Origin: Istiophorus platypterus
Lineage: Eukaryota > Chordata > Actinopteri > Istiophoriformes > Istiophoridae
Length of the DNA stretch: 64,000 nt
Assembly (NCBI GenBank): GCA_016859345.1
Contig: CM029122.1
Span: 6,309,501 to 6,373,500, forward strand
Direction of reading: 5' to 3'
Shown here: positions 1 through 12,900 of the stretch, in pieces
Layout: each line of letters starts with the position of its first letter
Position numbering within the stretch: the stretch's first letter is position 1
Program-made: the position numbers and the translations under genes
Notes under the pieces: model-generated
What the model was told of the DNA's origin: nothing
What the model saw: the letters and a program-made list of their open reading frames with translations, nothing else
Databases searched by the model: none

Positions 1-197
1 TGCTTTGTTCATTATAATGGAGGCAGCATCCTGAGCAATATCGTGCGGGGACATCTGGAGAACACTTTTGGCCTCACGCAGCCCGACTCCAGCTTCAAAC
101 GCTCCACACGCAGACAGATAAAGATCACACACACGCATATAGACAGACACATCCATGCACACACAGACACGCGTACACACACCAACACACACACACC

Positions 198-199
<2 letters not shown>

Positions 200-238
<39 letters not shown>
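200..238. repeat. (CA)n microsatellite
   Basis: Near-perfect CA dinucleotide run, preceded from about 165 by interrupted CA repeats. It generates a spurious Cys-Val/His-Thr open frame on both strands. Confidence 0.97.
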
Positions 239-240
<2 letters not shown>

Positions 241-2318
241 TAAGTCAAGCTTTGAGTTGCAAACTATGGGGGGGATTTGTCCTACAATACATAAGCTGTA
301 AAGCAAAAGCACTGCTGCTGTAAACATACGCACACCCTTCCCCTTTCCCAACATTGGTGCACTTCAGACAATGGCTAACTTCTATGTGCAGAATGCTTTG
401 ACTCCACAGAAACACAAACACAGCCTGTCTCTCTGCTGCAGGCCTGTCTTGTCCTAAGCAGTATGAAGCTACTTGGCCTTGGGGCGGGGGGGGTAGTCAC
501 ATAAAAGCCCTGTGATGGAGGACCCTCTATGCTTTTTCCCCCCCCAGTACCCTTTTCATTAACCTTGCCACAGTAGCAGGAAATCGATATCCATGCACCT
601 CTTTCGCCGCCTGGGAGCTTATTTAGATAACCAAATGCAAGCAAACAGACTCTGGCTACTGGGCGAAGAGAGGGGACGTTGTTTTTCCCTTTCCTTCGTG
701 CTGTTGATGAAGTATTTCCAAAGGAGTCTCGCAGCGGACGGCGTCATCAGCTAAGTGCCATTTGTCCTTGGCAGACCCAAATGGGGATCAATGCATCAAG
801 ATGACAACTTTCAAAGCCAAAGTGAATATGACTGGGGAGGGGAATCATCAATACTCAGGCTTCGGGCTCTTTACCATTCCCCCTGACTGTGATCAGAATA
901 CAATGATAACTTTATGCCGCATGTGGAGACATTCGGGCCTCTAATTAGACTGCTGCTGTGGAAGCAGATGTGAACAGCTGGAAGCCCTCATCAAGTTGAA
1001 GATCATTAACCAGTGCTCATATCCTGACAGGCTAAATGGAACAGATACATCAATAGATAGGTATCAGACGGACTAAATGATTATTCTGCCGGCATTGTGG
1101 AGGGCGCAAATTCTTACCATTGGTTTGACAGCTGCTATAGATGCCAGCTTTACTGGTAATGCACCAATTGACTCCACCAACTCAATCTCAGGAATTATCC
1201 TGACCTTATTAAACAGATCAGGCATCACACAGATGCAACTAATCAACCTTAAATACAGTTTCTTCATCAATGTCAGTAAAAAGTTACCTATTAACATTTA
1301 TTAGGTCAAGACCAACTTAGCTTTTAGTCCTAGAGCAATACCTAGCCTCGTGTTAGCTTACATTAAAAATGGTTCACATCCAAAATGATTTCAGGCAGTG
1401 AGATATATGGATTTTAAAATCTGAGGGGGAAAAAAAGAGCACTGGTATTGGGGATCAGTAATGCCTGAAACCCTAAGCTGAGAGAAAAAGGTGGATCAGT
1501 GCACTGCCATACTATACAGTCTGTCTGTCACAGACAGGTATGTAGGCATTAAAAAAAAAAAGATATATGATATGTTATAAGATATGTTTTTTTGTCCACT
1601 TTAGGGTAATAAGATGTCCACAAATCACCACAAAATGCACACCTCTCACATGTTTTGAAGTTGCAAAGTTGTCTACATAAACATCCAGTAGACACAGAGC
1701 GACATTAGCGTTTATTTGGAGTTGGGTTCCTGTACACCAAATGAATTTTAGTCAAGCATTCACCATATTCCGCTTGGGTTTGGTCTTTCTGAAACTCTCA
1801 GAAAAATATCTGGCTCCTTAGCCATTAGATGTTCTACTTTCCTTCCTGGCTAATCAGTTTCTCGGATATTCAGATTGAAGTATGGCTAATGAATGCACTG
1901 AGGATTAACCAAAGAGTAAATGTGCTGTAAAACAATGAGCTAACCAAGGGTGAAAAGCTCCAGATAGCCGCACACTTTATGACTTTATTTAATAATTCTC
2001 TGTAGGTTTGTCATTACAAGCAACCCCTTTAACATAAAAAGTCTTTTAATCAATATTTAATATAAAATATTTATTAGGGGAGCTTAACATTTTAATTCTT
2101 TTCACTAAATTTTTACTATTATTATGTCTACCTCCTGTGTGAGTACACATGGACACAAAGTCACTTTTCCTCCTCCATATCCAGGCCCTGTAGGAGATTT
2201 CTATGGCTTGATGCAGCTGGACTGAGATACAACACGCTGCCCATACAGGTCACTGGAAGGCTGCCTATCAGAAGTGGAACAGGAACCCTCTCAGCTGGAT
2301 GGCCTAGTTAAGTTGGCT

Positions 2319-2389
<71 letters not shown>
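2319..2389. repeat. (TG)n microsatellite
   Basis: About 35 uninterrupted TG units in slc49a4 intron 4; both TG-derived Cys-Val open frames here are artefacts. Confidence 0.98.
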
Positions 2390-2390
<1 letters not shown>

Positions 2391-3789
2391 TATACACATA
2401 TTTTTCAATGGCTCTGCAGACAGATATTGGTTTGAAACCATCGTTGCAGAGACATTTTGGTATTGTAAGCACATCTTTGCTGTTCCTCAGAACTTCAAAG
2501 GGCTGTTTGTTGGCTAAGACTTGGTTTAAAGATTCCGGATAAATAAAGGTTTAGGTTAGGCTAAGGTAAGGCTTTGGGTTAGCCATTCATTTGTGTTTTT
2601 TGAAGTAAGAGTGAGGTGCAGGGGAATGTTTTATGTCTATGATTGTCCTCACAATTATAGAAAGACACAGATGCACACGTGAATCTGTCCAAAACTATGG
2701 GTAAGATTGATAAATGTTTGGTCCCTCTAATCTATCTGAGGGAACTCTTAGAGCAAGTTAAGCCTGTCTATGGTAGGAGCTTGGTTCTGCGAAGCTGTGA
2801 AGCTATTTCTTACTACAGGGGACCAAATGTAGCCAACAAAGCTAGGCCAACTCCCCAGCTGCCATTGCCCAGTTTTTCTTCTACCCTCTCAAGCCCTCTA
2901 ATCCCCGGCCACTGCCACAGGCCTCATTCCTCTACAAACCAAGCAAAAGCCAAGACACTCGCTCCTCGGGCAATGCCGTTTCCTCATGGCCCAGAGGATA
3001 AAATATTGCCTTGGTAGAAACTGTGATGGGGGTTGGTGGACGAGGTATTGCAGGGCTATAGTGAAGTATGACTCAATCATTGTTTCTAGATTCACTCTTA
3101 GCTCTCCCCTTTTGTGTTTGGTAGGAGGAAAAAATGACAAAGCTGATGAAACATCAATAACTGCATTTCACTTATAATGAGATTCAAACCTTGGCATACT
3201 AGATTATCTCCCTCCCTCTAAGCACATCTTGAGAATATATTGATGACTGACCCTGATGGTATAGATGCAGAGGATGAATGTGGTTTTCAGCAGCGACCGG
3301 TATATTATGGTTCATAATTAATCTAGAGGGAAAGCTGGGCTTTCTTTGATAGCAACCCCACGCAGATGGTGAGTGGCAGACCCCTTCGTTAAGATTCCAT
3401 ATCCTTCCCGGCGCAAGATTCTGTCACTTTATCTTTCTAAGAAAAGAATCGTGCTTTGCATCAGCAAATAAGAAACCACACTAGACCTGATGCGTTTGTA
3501 AACATGGCGGTTAGAGAGCACCGAAGGTAGGAATTTGGTCCTGGCTGCTCCGTTAGGGCCTGACACCATAAAACATGCCAGCACCTGAAACTAATTCAAA
3601 ATGCAGCACTGAGGTTTCACTTGCTTTTTACATGTCCAGACCAGAGCCGAATCGAGGACAAATCAAGTCGGGCATAGTCAATAATGTGCTGGAAGAATGG
3701 TCTCAAAAAAAGGTGTCAGACGGCGCCAGTCTTTCAGATGACATTGTGCGTGTATAGTGTATCATGTCAGCGTTCATGTCTGGTTTTAC

Positions 3790-3919
3790 CTGAGGAGTCT
3801 GCAGATGCTGCTCCTGTAGCTCAGTCTCTGGCTCGCAGCCGCCACGCTTGGAGGCATCGGTGGGCGTGACGGGAAATAGAGCAGGACTGCCGCAAAAAGC
3901 ACGGCGATTGCGGTCAACT
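3790..3919 (-). CDS. slc49a4: slc49a4 coding exon 4
   Basis: Acceptor ccggcag, donor gtaaaa; 130 nt, phase 1 in, phase 2 out. Encodes a membrane helix (AVLFAAVLLYFPSRPP) followed by PSVAAASQRLSYRSSICRLL, matching the central cytosolic loop of human SLC49A4. It is found only by joining in the correct phase, because the longest open frame here is a different frame. Confidence 0.92.
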
Positions 3920-6900
3920 CTGCCGGAGCGTAGCAACACAGATAAGGGAAATACACGTTATCTTTGTAGGTAAGGTAGACCGATCTGACATTTTAAAACA
4001 GGTCACTGTGGCATTTAAAAGTCCATGAATGAATGAACATAATGGCCTACCAGATCAGACTACAGACTAAATACATGTCCATATCACACAATCATGCAAT
4101 CCGGCATTAGCAGTTATTTCCAAAAAGCCCCATTGCAGCTGTACACAGACAGAATGGATGGATTGTGCAGCAGTTTTCTGTTACTCTCTGACAGAGCTGC
4201 ATCGCCACTCACATTGATACATCATATGGACAGGCAGCCGATTGCTACCATGAAAAACCTTCCATTATTTTTTTTTTCCTCTTTTCTGATGATCCCTCAA
4301 ACTTTTGGTTCACAATGGGTGTCTGTTTTGTCCTTTAAAAAAGCATAAGAATACTACCTTAGGTTAAACAAAAGCCGCAGCCTCAATCCATTACAGCATG
4401 CTTGTTTCCCTTTTCAGCGTGCTTTTAATTTTCTGAATCAGTTAAGCATAGCAGTCCTGGCAATCAATTTTTTCTTGAGGGGCGGTTATGAAGATTATAA
4501 TTGGAGTTTTCTGGTGTTAGTGCAAAATTCTTGGATCCCCCTCGCCAGATTGTTTTGTTTCCCTTGACAGGGGCGGACATGATGTTGAAATGATGCGCCA
4601 TCGATCCTCCGAGCCCTTAGAGGTTCTTGCTTGCTCTTAGTACCTGCATACATAACCATCTGGATCCTCTCCCGGATGGAGCTGTCGGAAACTGCTGCCG
4701 CCACCGTGGTTGCTGCCTGGGTGTCGTTGGGAGCCGGCACTACCAGGGGTCCCACTACAAAGGAAGCAGCGCCGCCCAGGTAGGAGAAGAGCGAGGCCAC
4801 GGCCGTTGCTGTGGCTCTCTGGTCGGGAGCGAACCACGTGGTGGAGAGGTAGGGGCCGGCGCTCATTATGGTTGGCCCGGCTAAACCGTTCAGAAACTGA
4901 CCCCCGTGTATCAACCTGTAACAGAGACGGCAGGAAGAAATAGCTTCAAATCTTCACCAAAAACAATTTTAAAAAAATTTAAAATTAAAATAAATAAATA
5001 AATAATAATAATAATAATAAAAAAAAAAAAAAATCACACACCACATTGTGAGAGAGAAGTGTTTTGATAGACAAACTAACATCCGTGCTGAACTCTGAAC
5101 TTTGCTTTGAACAGCAAATGTCCGGAATCATAATCTTGTAATGAGTGTAGGCTGGTATATTTTTCAGTGGGACCAGGCACTCAAGATATCCAAGTTTATC
5201 TGGCTAATTAAAGTCTGACTTCAGGTAGCCCTAAGTGGCAAATCCAATTCTCCCACCTGAGCTGCTTTCAGTTACTGTAATAAAGTTTACTCTTGGAAAG
5301 GTTGAGTCTGCATTGTATGGGTCTACAACGACCTTGAAAAGTTATTAGCAGTAAATTCTTAAAAGTGTGAGCCCATATGATATTTACCTTTCCATTGTCC
5401 CTGACCAGATGTTAGATCTCAGCATCCAGCTGTTGCAGGGACAATTGAACGAAAAAACAAGCCTGAAGGACTGTGACAGCCTTGAAAGTTATTCTTCTAA
5501 AAAAAATTTGACAGAATAATGACAGGCGGAGGAACGAAAATAAGGTGCGATCATCTCCAGGGACGTAAGTAACAACCTGCCCCAGAGAGAACCCAAGTTA
5601 TATTCTCACTTGTGCACCTCCAGACTGAGCTGTGCGAGACAGATGTACTCCGAGATGTCCCCTGATGGCACCGGAGCCCTCACCGACACCCCCCCCCCAA
5701 CCCCTGCACTGTCTAACTGAGACAGCCGGCCGCCAGAGACCGCGTATGGCTGATTGATTGTCTTTGAGCTCAGCAAAGACACCATTCATTCAGGGCAGTC
5801 TGAGGCAGCTCAGCAGGGAGAAGAAGAGAGCAGGGAGGAAGGATGTAAGGAGGGAGCAAGGAGGCAGAGAGAGAGAAAACGATGCCGAGGATAGAGGACA
5901 AGGAGGGATAATTTAGATTGGAAATTCCTATTGCCAATGATGAAAGCTATGAGCTACGAGTTGATCCTCCTTACTCAACATAAATGAGTGCAGACTGGTA
6001 GGACAAGACTAGGTGTTTGTGAGTTTAATCAAGTTAACCTTAGCACTATTAAAGATTTTGTTAATAACAGCTGGATGAAATATATCACCAATTAGCTAAG
6101 TGGAATACAATTGAAAATATTAACTTTAGATGTATGGGTATATAAGGTATGTATGAGGGATGTAAGACATCACAAATACGTCTCAATGTTTTCTAAAATA
6201 TTCTCACTTAGATTTAAAATATTATTCACCTAACCTTAGTTTGAATAACATGATTTATAGGACTGTTTAAGGACTTCCTGAGAAAAACGCATCAATATCA
6301 ATATGACCACATAGATAATTCACCTCTGTGAGGATGGAAACTACATTTTTAGATCACATTACTAGTGTTGACATGACTCCTAAGCTTTGGTACTGATACT
6401 ATAGCCATATAAAATCTCTGGGGTAAGAATCTCATTTTTCTAGAAAACCATTAAAAAACAAACAAAGGGATGTTTAATGAATGAACACAAGAAACCACAC
6501 ATGAACTTTGCCTAAAGAGAATACAGTTCAACATCGGCCATATCTTTAAAATTTGAATCAGGAATGATCTGATCAAAGAATTTGCAAAGAATATTCAAAA
6601 ACAAGATTAAAAAATATTAAACTTTTGATATCAGCTTTCGGGTCTTGACAGCTTTCGATATTCTGCGCTACAGATACATTTTGTCGGGTACTAAAAAAAG
6701 TATTGAGGGCCAATTCCCAGTCCTTCAGACATAAAGCAGGCATATACTAGTTTGTTCACTCTTCCGCGTGCTTCCATTGCTTCAGAGGTTAAAAGATAAA
6801 TGTGTCGAGTCAGAATGCAAAGTGCTGCGGTCAGAGACAGATTGATTGGAGAATAACTTGTTCACCCTTTATCTCCTTCCCATATCTCAGACCTGCTAAC

Positions 6901-9900
6901 TTCAAAGCCCACACACCGCCACCTCCTAAAATATTCTGTGACACTTCCTTTTTATTCATCCTACTCCTTCTTTCTTGGTAGAGTATTTATGTTGTGCTTG
7001 AGTCTTTATAGCTCAACTAACCGCAATAGTATCCGGCCGGGTTCTAATATAGATTAGTGCACTTCCCATGACGGCATCTATGAGAATGTTTACATGCTAG
7101 TATCACGTTTTGATAATGTTTGGATAAAACAGCATTGTTTTATGTGAAAGGCAGAATAGCCTGGTTGTTTCTGTTCATCTATACATAATTCTGCAGTCAT
7201 CAACCCGGTGCAGACATATCTTAGACTCCTCCACATCCAGCCCCACTTCATTTCTGTACCAAATGAGCAACCCCAACAGTTGATGGGTGGATGAATCCAG
7301 TGTCGTGCCACTGCTGTATTCACCGCCGTGCCATTTTCTTTTCCATCTTATTACAACCGGTTGAACCAGAGAGCGACATGCGATAAAATTTATCCCCCAC
7401 TTTATCAGTGCCAAAATGTCATTCTCACTCCAGCGTGTTGATCATCATTATATCATCTGTTGATTTATTTAATTTTACAAACTTACTGCTATGTGATTTA
7501 GATCAAAAATTGGATGGAAAAAAAAAGTTATCAGAAAACCTGGCTAATACCAGATATCACAGTCTTAATCAGAGTAACCAAGTTAGCATATCGAGGCTCG
7601 TCAAACTGGGTCTGAAACCAGATAAAATAAAATATCCACTTCTTTACATGTACAAAGAACTTCCAATTTAACAACAGTGTATCTCAGTGTGCAAAGAAAT
7701 GTGCTCCATGTTAAGATGCTGTGTTTTTGGCTACACATATCCCTGCATAAATTTAAGGTATTACAGAATGGCTTTCTGTTATAATCACACAACACACTGG
7801 GGTCATCAAACAAATTTTTCAACATAGGTTATGTGTTCATCCCTTTTAACTAGATGGTGCTAAGTTCCAGCACATCATCACTCAAACTGTAACCATGAGC
7901 TCGCCACTGGCCAAACAAACCTGTACCAGCTAATCAGATGTGGGCTAAGGAGGGAAATACAGAAAATAACCAGTGCTGGGGAGCTCTAGTACCAAGAGTA
8001 AACACCACTGCTCTAACTACTTGGCATCCCTCCACGATTAAGAGGTTTCTTCCTTTTTTGCGGTCTATCAGACTTTTTATTACAGCTAACTACAGCACTA
8101 TGTATATCACTGTGGCTCCGGTCCATTTGGCTGGGCCAACATAACGCTTGTTTCGTAATGCAGGCATCGCGAGGCAGTTGGAATGACGCTGAATCTCCAT
8201 CAGCTGATAATCAAATAGCAGCAGGTGGTAGAGATCCTGTAGTAAAGCACTTTAATCTATCCATAGCTTTTAAATGCTGGAAGAGACAGTACTGTCGGTG
8301 CCTTTTTGTACTTGGATTCAGCCACAACAAGCCACATAAAAAATTTGGTCTGAATTGTTTGCAATTGCTGTTGACCAACATTGTATTTTGGCTCTGCAGC
8401 ACAGAGCCGCTGATTCTAGTCGGCAAAGGAAGCACGTGCTGAAACTGAAATCGGATTGGACACCACGCCCGACTGGCACCAGCTGGCTTTGTGCCAGCCA
8501 CGTTTTGGAGAGTGCCCTGTATTTACAGTGTCATTCAGGCCTGGGAAGGGTTCAGATACCAGACTGGTCCACCTGCTGTACTGTATCTTGCCATCCGACA
8601 CAGGGATTATTCAAAACCCAACTATTGATCCAGTTTGTCCCAACACTGATACGAAAGCATCCCATATTATCAGTATAATTTAAAACAATAACTGTGACTT
8701 AGTGTGACTCAAGAGTTCCGAGTATCATTTGAATTGTTTTTATACCTGTATCAAAAAGATACTTTTTGTAAATTAATGTACCAAAATCTAAATGACACAT
8801 TTATCTGTATCTTGCTGAATGTACATTCATTTTTTTCAACAAAAGTTTGTCCTTTTTTTGATTTAACAAAAAAAGCAAACATGCAATATCTTTAGACATA
8901 AACAAGGCTATCATCTCGGTGTTTAATGCCCCAACACAAATGGCAGAGCTAGAACTTTGTTAAAATAATATCCAATATATAAATAATAAAATTATAGTTT
9001 AAAGAAGGATACATACCTGAATAAATAAACTAAGAATAACCAAGAGTCTGACCAATTCAATGACAGCTTTCATTGCTTCGCAGCTTGTGAAAATTTGCCT
9101 TAAAAAGTTTGCGCCGTACTTTCCAAGTACTGAAGTGAAGTACCCTGTCTCATTGCCTATATGATCTTAGGATGGATGTGACTAAGTTGCCTTTAATATG
9201 ACAGGTGATGAGGACAGATAGTGACTAACATGAGGATTATCGGTCACGCGAGGCAGCCTCGTTCTGGCAGACGATGGAAAAGAAGGGGAAGGGAGCAGCT
9301 TTTTTTTTTTTTTTTTTCAACAAGAGATGATTAATACCATCAGTGCTGATGAACCCTGTCAGACGAAATGTGATCGTGAATGAGACAAAGAAGTCGGCGC
9401 TGTGGCGAAATCGTCTGACTGCTTCTGGTCTGCCAGGGTTGACAGTCCCAATTCTGCCATCTCAAAAAAAAAAAAAAAAGAAAGGCCAGGGCCAATTCTG
9501 TCTTGAAAATGGCAGCACCACAGCAATTGTCATAGTAATATGACAGCTTGCAGCGGGGATCACGGCGTGTTCTGATGGCCAATCAGACAGCGTGAGCGAG
9601 CCCGAGATCTGAGTGATAGACACTTACTAATCACAGAGCTGGTCTGTATTTAAATATATGCGGGAGAAAGACGGAGCGAGGGGCTGAAAGGGCAGGAGGA
9701 AAAAAGTGACTGCGCGAAAACATGAGATTGAGGAAAGTAAACGATGTTGTTGATGGCTTTGATTTGAGAGCAGACTTAATCACAGCGGGGTCTAATCAGT
9801 GGCCACTGATGCAAGGGTGTCTTTTCCTTCCCCCGTCTGAACTTCACCAAAAAAAAACAAGAAACAACAACAAAAAACCCCACATTCAACTCAGTCCTTT

Positions 9901-12900
9901 TCTTTGAAAAAATGACTATAGCGGCTACAAAGAAGATCTTGGTTATAAAAGAGGGGAAGTTCCACTGTTCACAATGTACAAAAATTCCTTTGATTTCTAA
10001 AAAAAAAAAAAAAAAGGATCTTAAAAACCCCAAACAGAGGCAGTTTACTCCCTCAAGATGATAAGCATAAAAAGAATGAGAAGTAATAGCCTATCAAACA
10101 TGAAACAGCATGAGGAACAAACACAGATCTGCAGGGGGCTGTCAAGGGGACCTTGCTGTCTCTAAACCAGGATAAGTGTCGCCACTTGTCTGCTGATTGG
10201 GGTTTGGGGGGGTGGGGGGCAGGAAACTCTGTGTTTGATCGCTCTTGAAATGCCCTTGAACTCAAACCGTTCAATCCAGAATTCAATTTTTTATTCTTTT
10301 TTTTTTTTTTTTTTAGGTTCCCATCTCTTTTTTCTCTCAGGTGATCTAAATCAGCACCTAAGCTCACACAGTACTTCTGATATTAAAAAGAAAAAGAAAA
10401 AAGGCTTTCATAAGAGAGCCAGCACACACAGCAGCACCACAGGTCCCTGCACAAAGCTTTCACAATCTGATATTGTTTTATCTCCACTACCGCAAAGCAA
10501 AGAATGACATCTACTGGTGGACTGGGGAGCTACATGATATTAATCACCCTGTACTTCACTGTGGTAATCCACTATGTCATCCATTAAAACATGGCTCTAA
10601 GAACTGTGACCTGTTACATTTAATATGCAAATTAAGCCGAGATGTGTCAGAACCACCATTTGCTGTGTGATTCGTGTTATCTTGGCTCTCACCGTGTTAT
10701 CTTTTAACCCAATTTGAATAACAAATCTACATAGCTGAGGGTCACAGCTGTGCAGGAATCCTCCTATCATCCACTCCGGCCACACATAGACCTTTGTGCA
10801 CATTTTTGGCCTGAGCCCTGCGGAGATCTAGATCAGATATGTCCTCTTGTATGGCTAGATCTGGGGGGCACGTCAGTTTGTCGCTTCAGCCCTGAGCGTA
10901 TCGTAACAAGTGATGAGCAATTAGACAAAGAGGCTTCCTGTTTTCTTTGCAGCCCCGTTTCCAGTTGATTATTTTTTCCCTTTTACGGTAAAAGCCCCAG
11001 GTGACCTGCTATCTATAACGGCATGTAAAAAAGCATTCGACAAATGAGAAGTGGAGCTGCATTAGTCTTAACTGAAATGTCAGTGAGCAAGGAGTCAAAA
11101 AAAAAAAAGGCAGAGTGCACAGTTACATTTTATTGAGCCTGTGAAGAAAGGTTCTCTCACCATTTGCCAGGTGTTATGATCATGAAGTCTACTGGCTTAA
11201 AACAATACTGAATCAGGCCCAGCAAATCAACAATTGCTGTTGTTCTTTCGACAATGATCTATCACTACTGGGGAAACTCAGTTTTAACCATCAGTTTACT
11301 TTTCATTCTTAACTCTTCTCTACCTGTGAAAACATTTGAGTAATGTTGCATGTGGCTCAGGGACATCTTAAGTTACGTCTGAGAAAATAACCCCTAATGG
11401 TGTCACCTGGGTTCTTTAGGCTAGTAGACTAAACCTTTTTTTTTCTTTTCATTTTTAAAGACAATGCATTTAGGAAAGATCTTTGGGACGTATAGGATCC
11501 AATATTTTTGGGCTGAATTCTTATTAAAGACCAAAAATTCTAAGTATTTTTGCCTCTGCATCCAATTTTGACCATTATTCTTTAAATTGGATGCAGAGGC
11601 TTCCACTGTAACTTTGGAAATACAGTATAAAAACACTGGAGTGCTCTTTTATGAGTTTACTTTGAAAGATAAAAAACAACTTGAAATTAATAGTTTGCAC
11701 ACTGTGTCATGATTATGCTTTCCATTTACTGATAAAATTAAAACCTCAGCCAGATCCTTATATAATTTTTTGGAGGACCCAAAATTAAAATTCTCAATAA
11801 ATTTGTGCATAAAAAAAACAAAAAAACAAAACAGCATCTGGTGCTAAAACAAATGACAAAATCCTGAAGTTGAGTCAAATTTGCTCAAAACTCTGCTACA
11901 GTCAAAGAAGTCTCTGTGTTTCTCACTGAAATGCAGGTTTCCCCTACAAGACGCTCTTTTGCTGTGTTATTTTCTGTTTACGTTGCATTTCATTGCCTTT
12001 CTTATTTGTCATTGAAAATACAACGAGGCCAACATAGTGTTGTTATGAGCCATACAAGTTCAACAGTCTGAGATAAGAAGTCGGCAAACGTGTGAAACAT
12101 TTTTACTCCACATGTTGGTACAGCATGAGCATATAAAAGTGGACCCTCAAAAAGGACACAACTCTTGACTCCAAGCTGTTAAAAAAAAGAGCCCTATAAA
12201 GAAATAAGTGTGGGCTGTGAGGAACACACACAAGTGCAGGATGCTACAACCACACTGAAAGGCAACAAAACCCAGGGTACAAAACTTGACATTTCACAGC
12301 AAATGGTAAATACTCTTTTCCAACTTGGGCACCAACACAAGGGAATGGGGATTCTTCTCCATAATAAACGTCAACAGAATCTTTATTTATTCCCTAACAT
12401 TTGGCCCGTACCACCACAACAAAAGCTTCTCAGGTCACCGATGACTGTCTTACCACAGCCCCCTGAGACATGGAGAGAAAGAGACCGAGAAACGGAATTG
12501 ATTTATCTGCTCTCCGAAAGCCAAAATTATTTTAAGAATCTTCCACTCCATGAAGTGAGAGCGATCTGTGACTCGTTCTGTGGAAATATAATTTCCTCTG
12601 TGTATTGATGTTTTATGATATACTGCCTCATTGAGGAGCCCAACAGGAATGGTTAGACGGATTACCACCCAGAAATATTCAATGAAATTGCATTTTTTTT
12701 AAAAAAGCACATTATAATTTAAAATGACCTACTCTGAGCTCTTACACTTGCTAAAAGAGGAACACTGTGCTCATGAGTAAAACTGAGAATGAAACCCTAA
12801 GAATAATGGGATTCTTTTTATGTTTCCCAGTGATGGTCTGTCAAAGTGCTGTCTGATAAGGGAGGAAACTGGCAGCAAGGACACAAAAAAAGAGGTAAAG

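Larger units (their letters stand above)
1..3789. other. slc49a4: slc49a4 intron 4 (partial)
   Basis: No exon of the expected downstream SLC49A4 sequence was found here, so the stretch is read as intron. It holds a (CA)n run near 200-238, a (TG)n run at 2319-2389, and a short telomere-like TTAGG-rich patch near 2548-2582. The microsatellite and its surroundings (for example the gtcctcacaattata block near 2645) look like a common fish interspersed repeat. The open frame at 1073-1304 has no recognisable similarity. Confidence 0.6.

Noticed and set aside
12..243. Open frames rich in Cys-Val and His-Thr (also at 2320-2542, 53646-53855 and 57389-57669)
   Set aside because: They are translations of (CA)n/(TG)n microsatellites, with no start context, splice support or similarity.
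1073..1304. Overlapping frames on both strands (about 75 aa each)
   Set aside because: Neither matches the missing downstream slc49a4 exons or any family I know, and no consistent splice sites bound them.
7090..8683. Cluster of 60-107 aa frames on both strands
   Set aside because: Situated in slc49a4 intron 2, overlapping on both strands, without motifs or splice logic.
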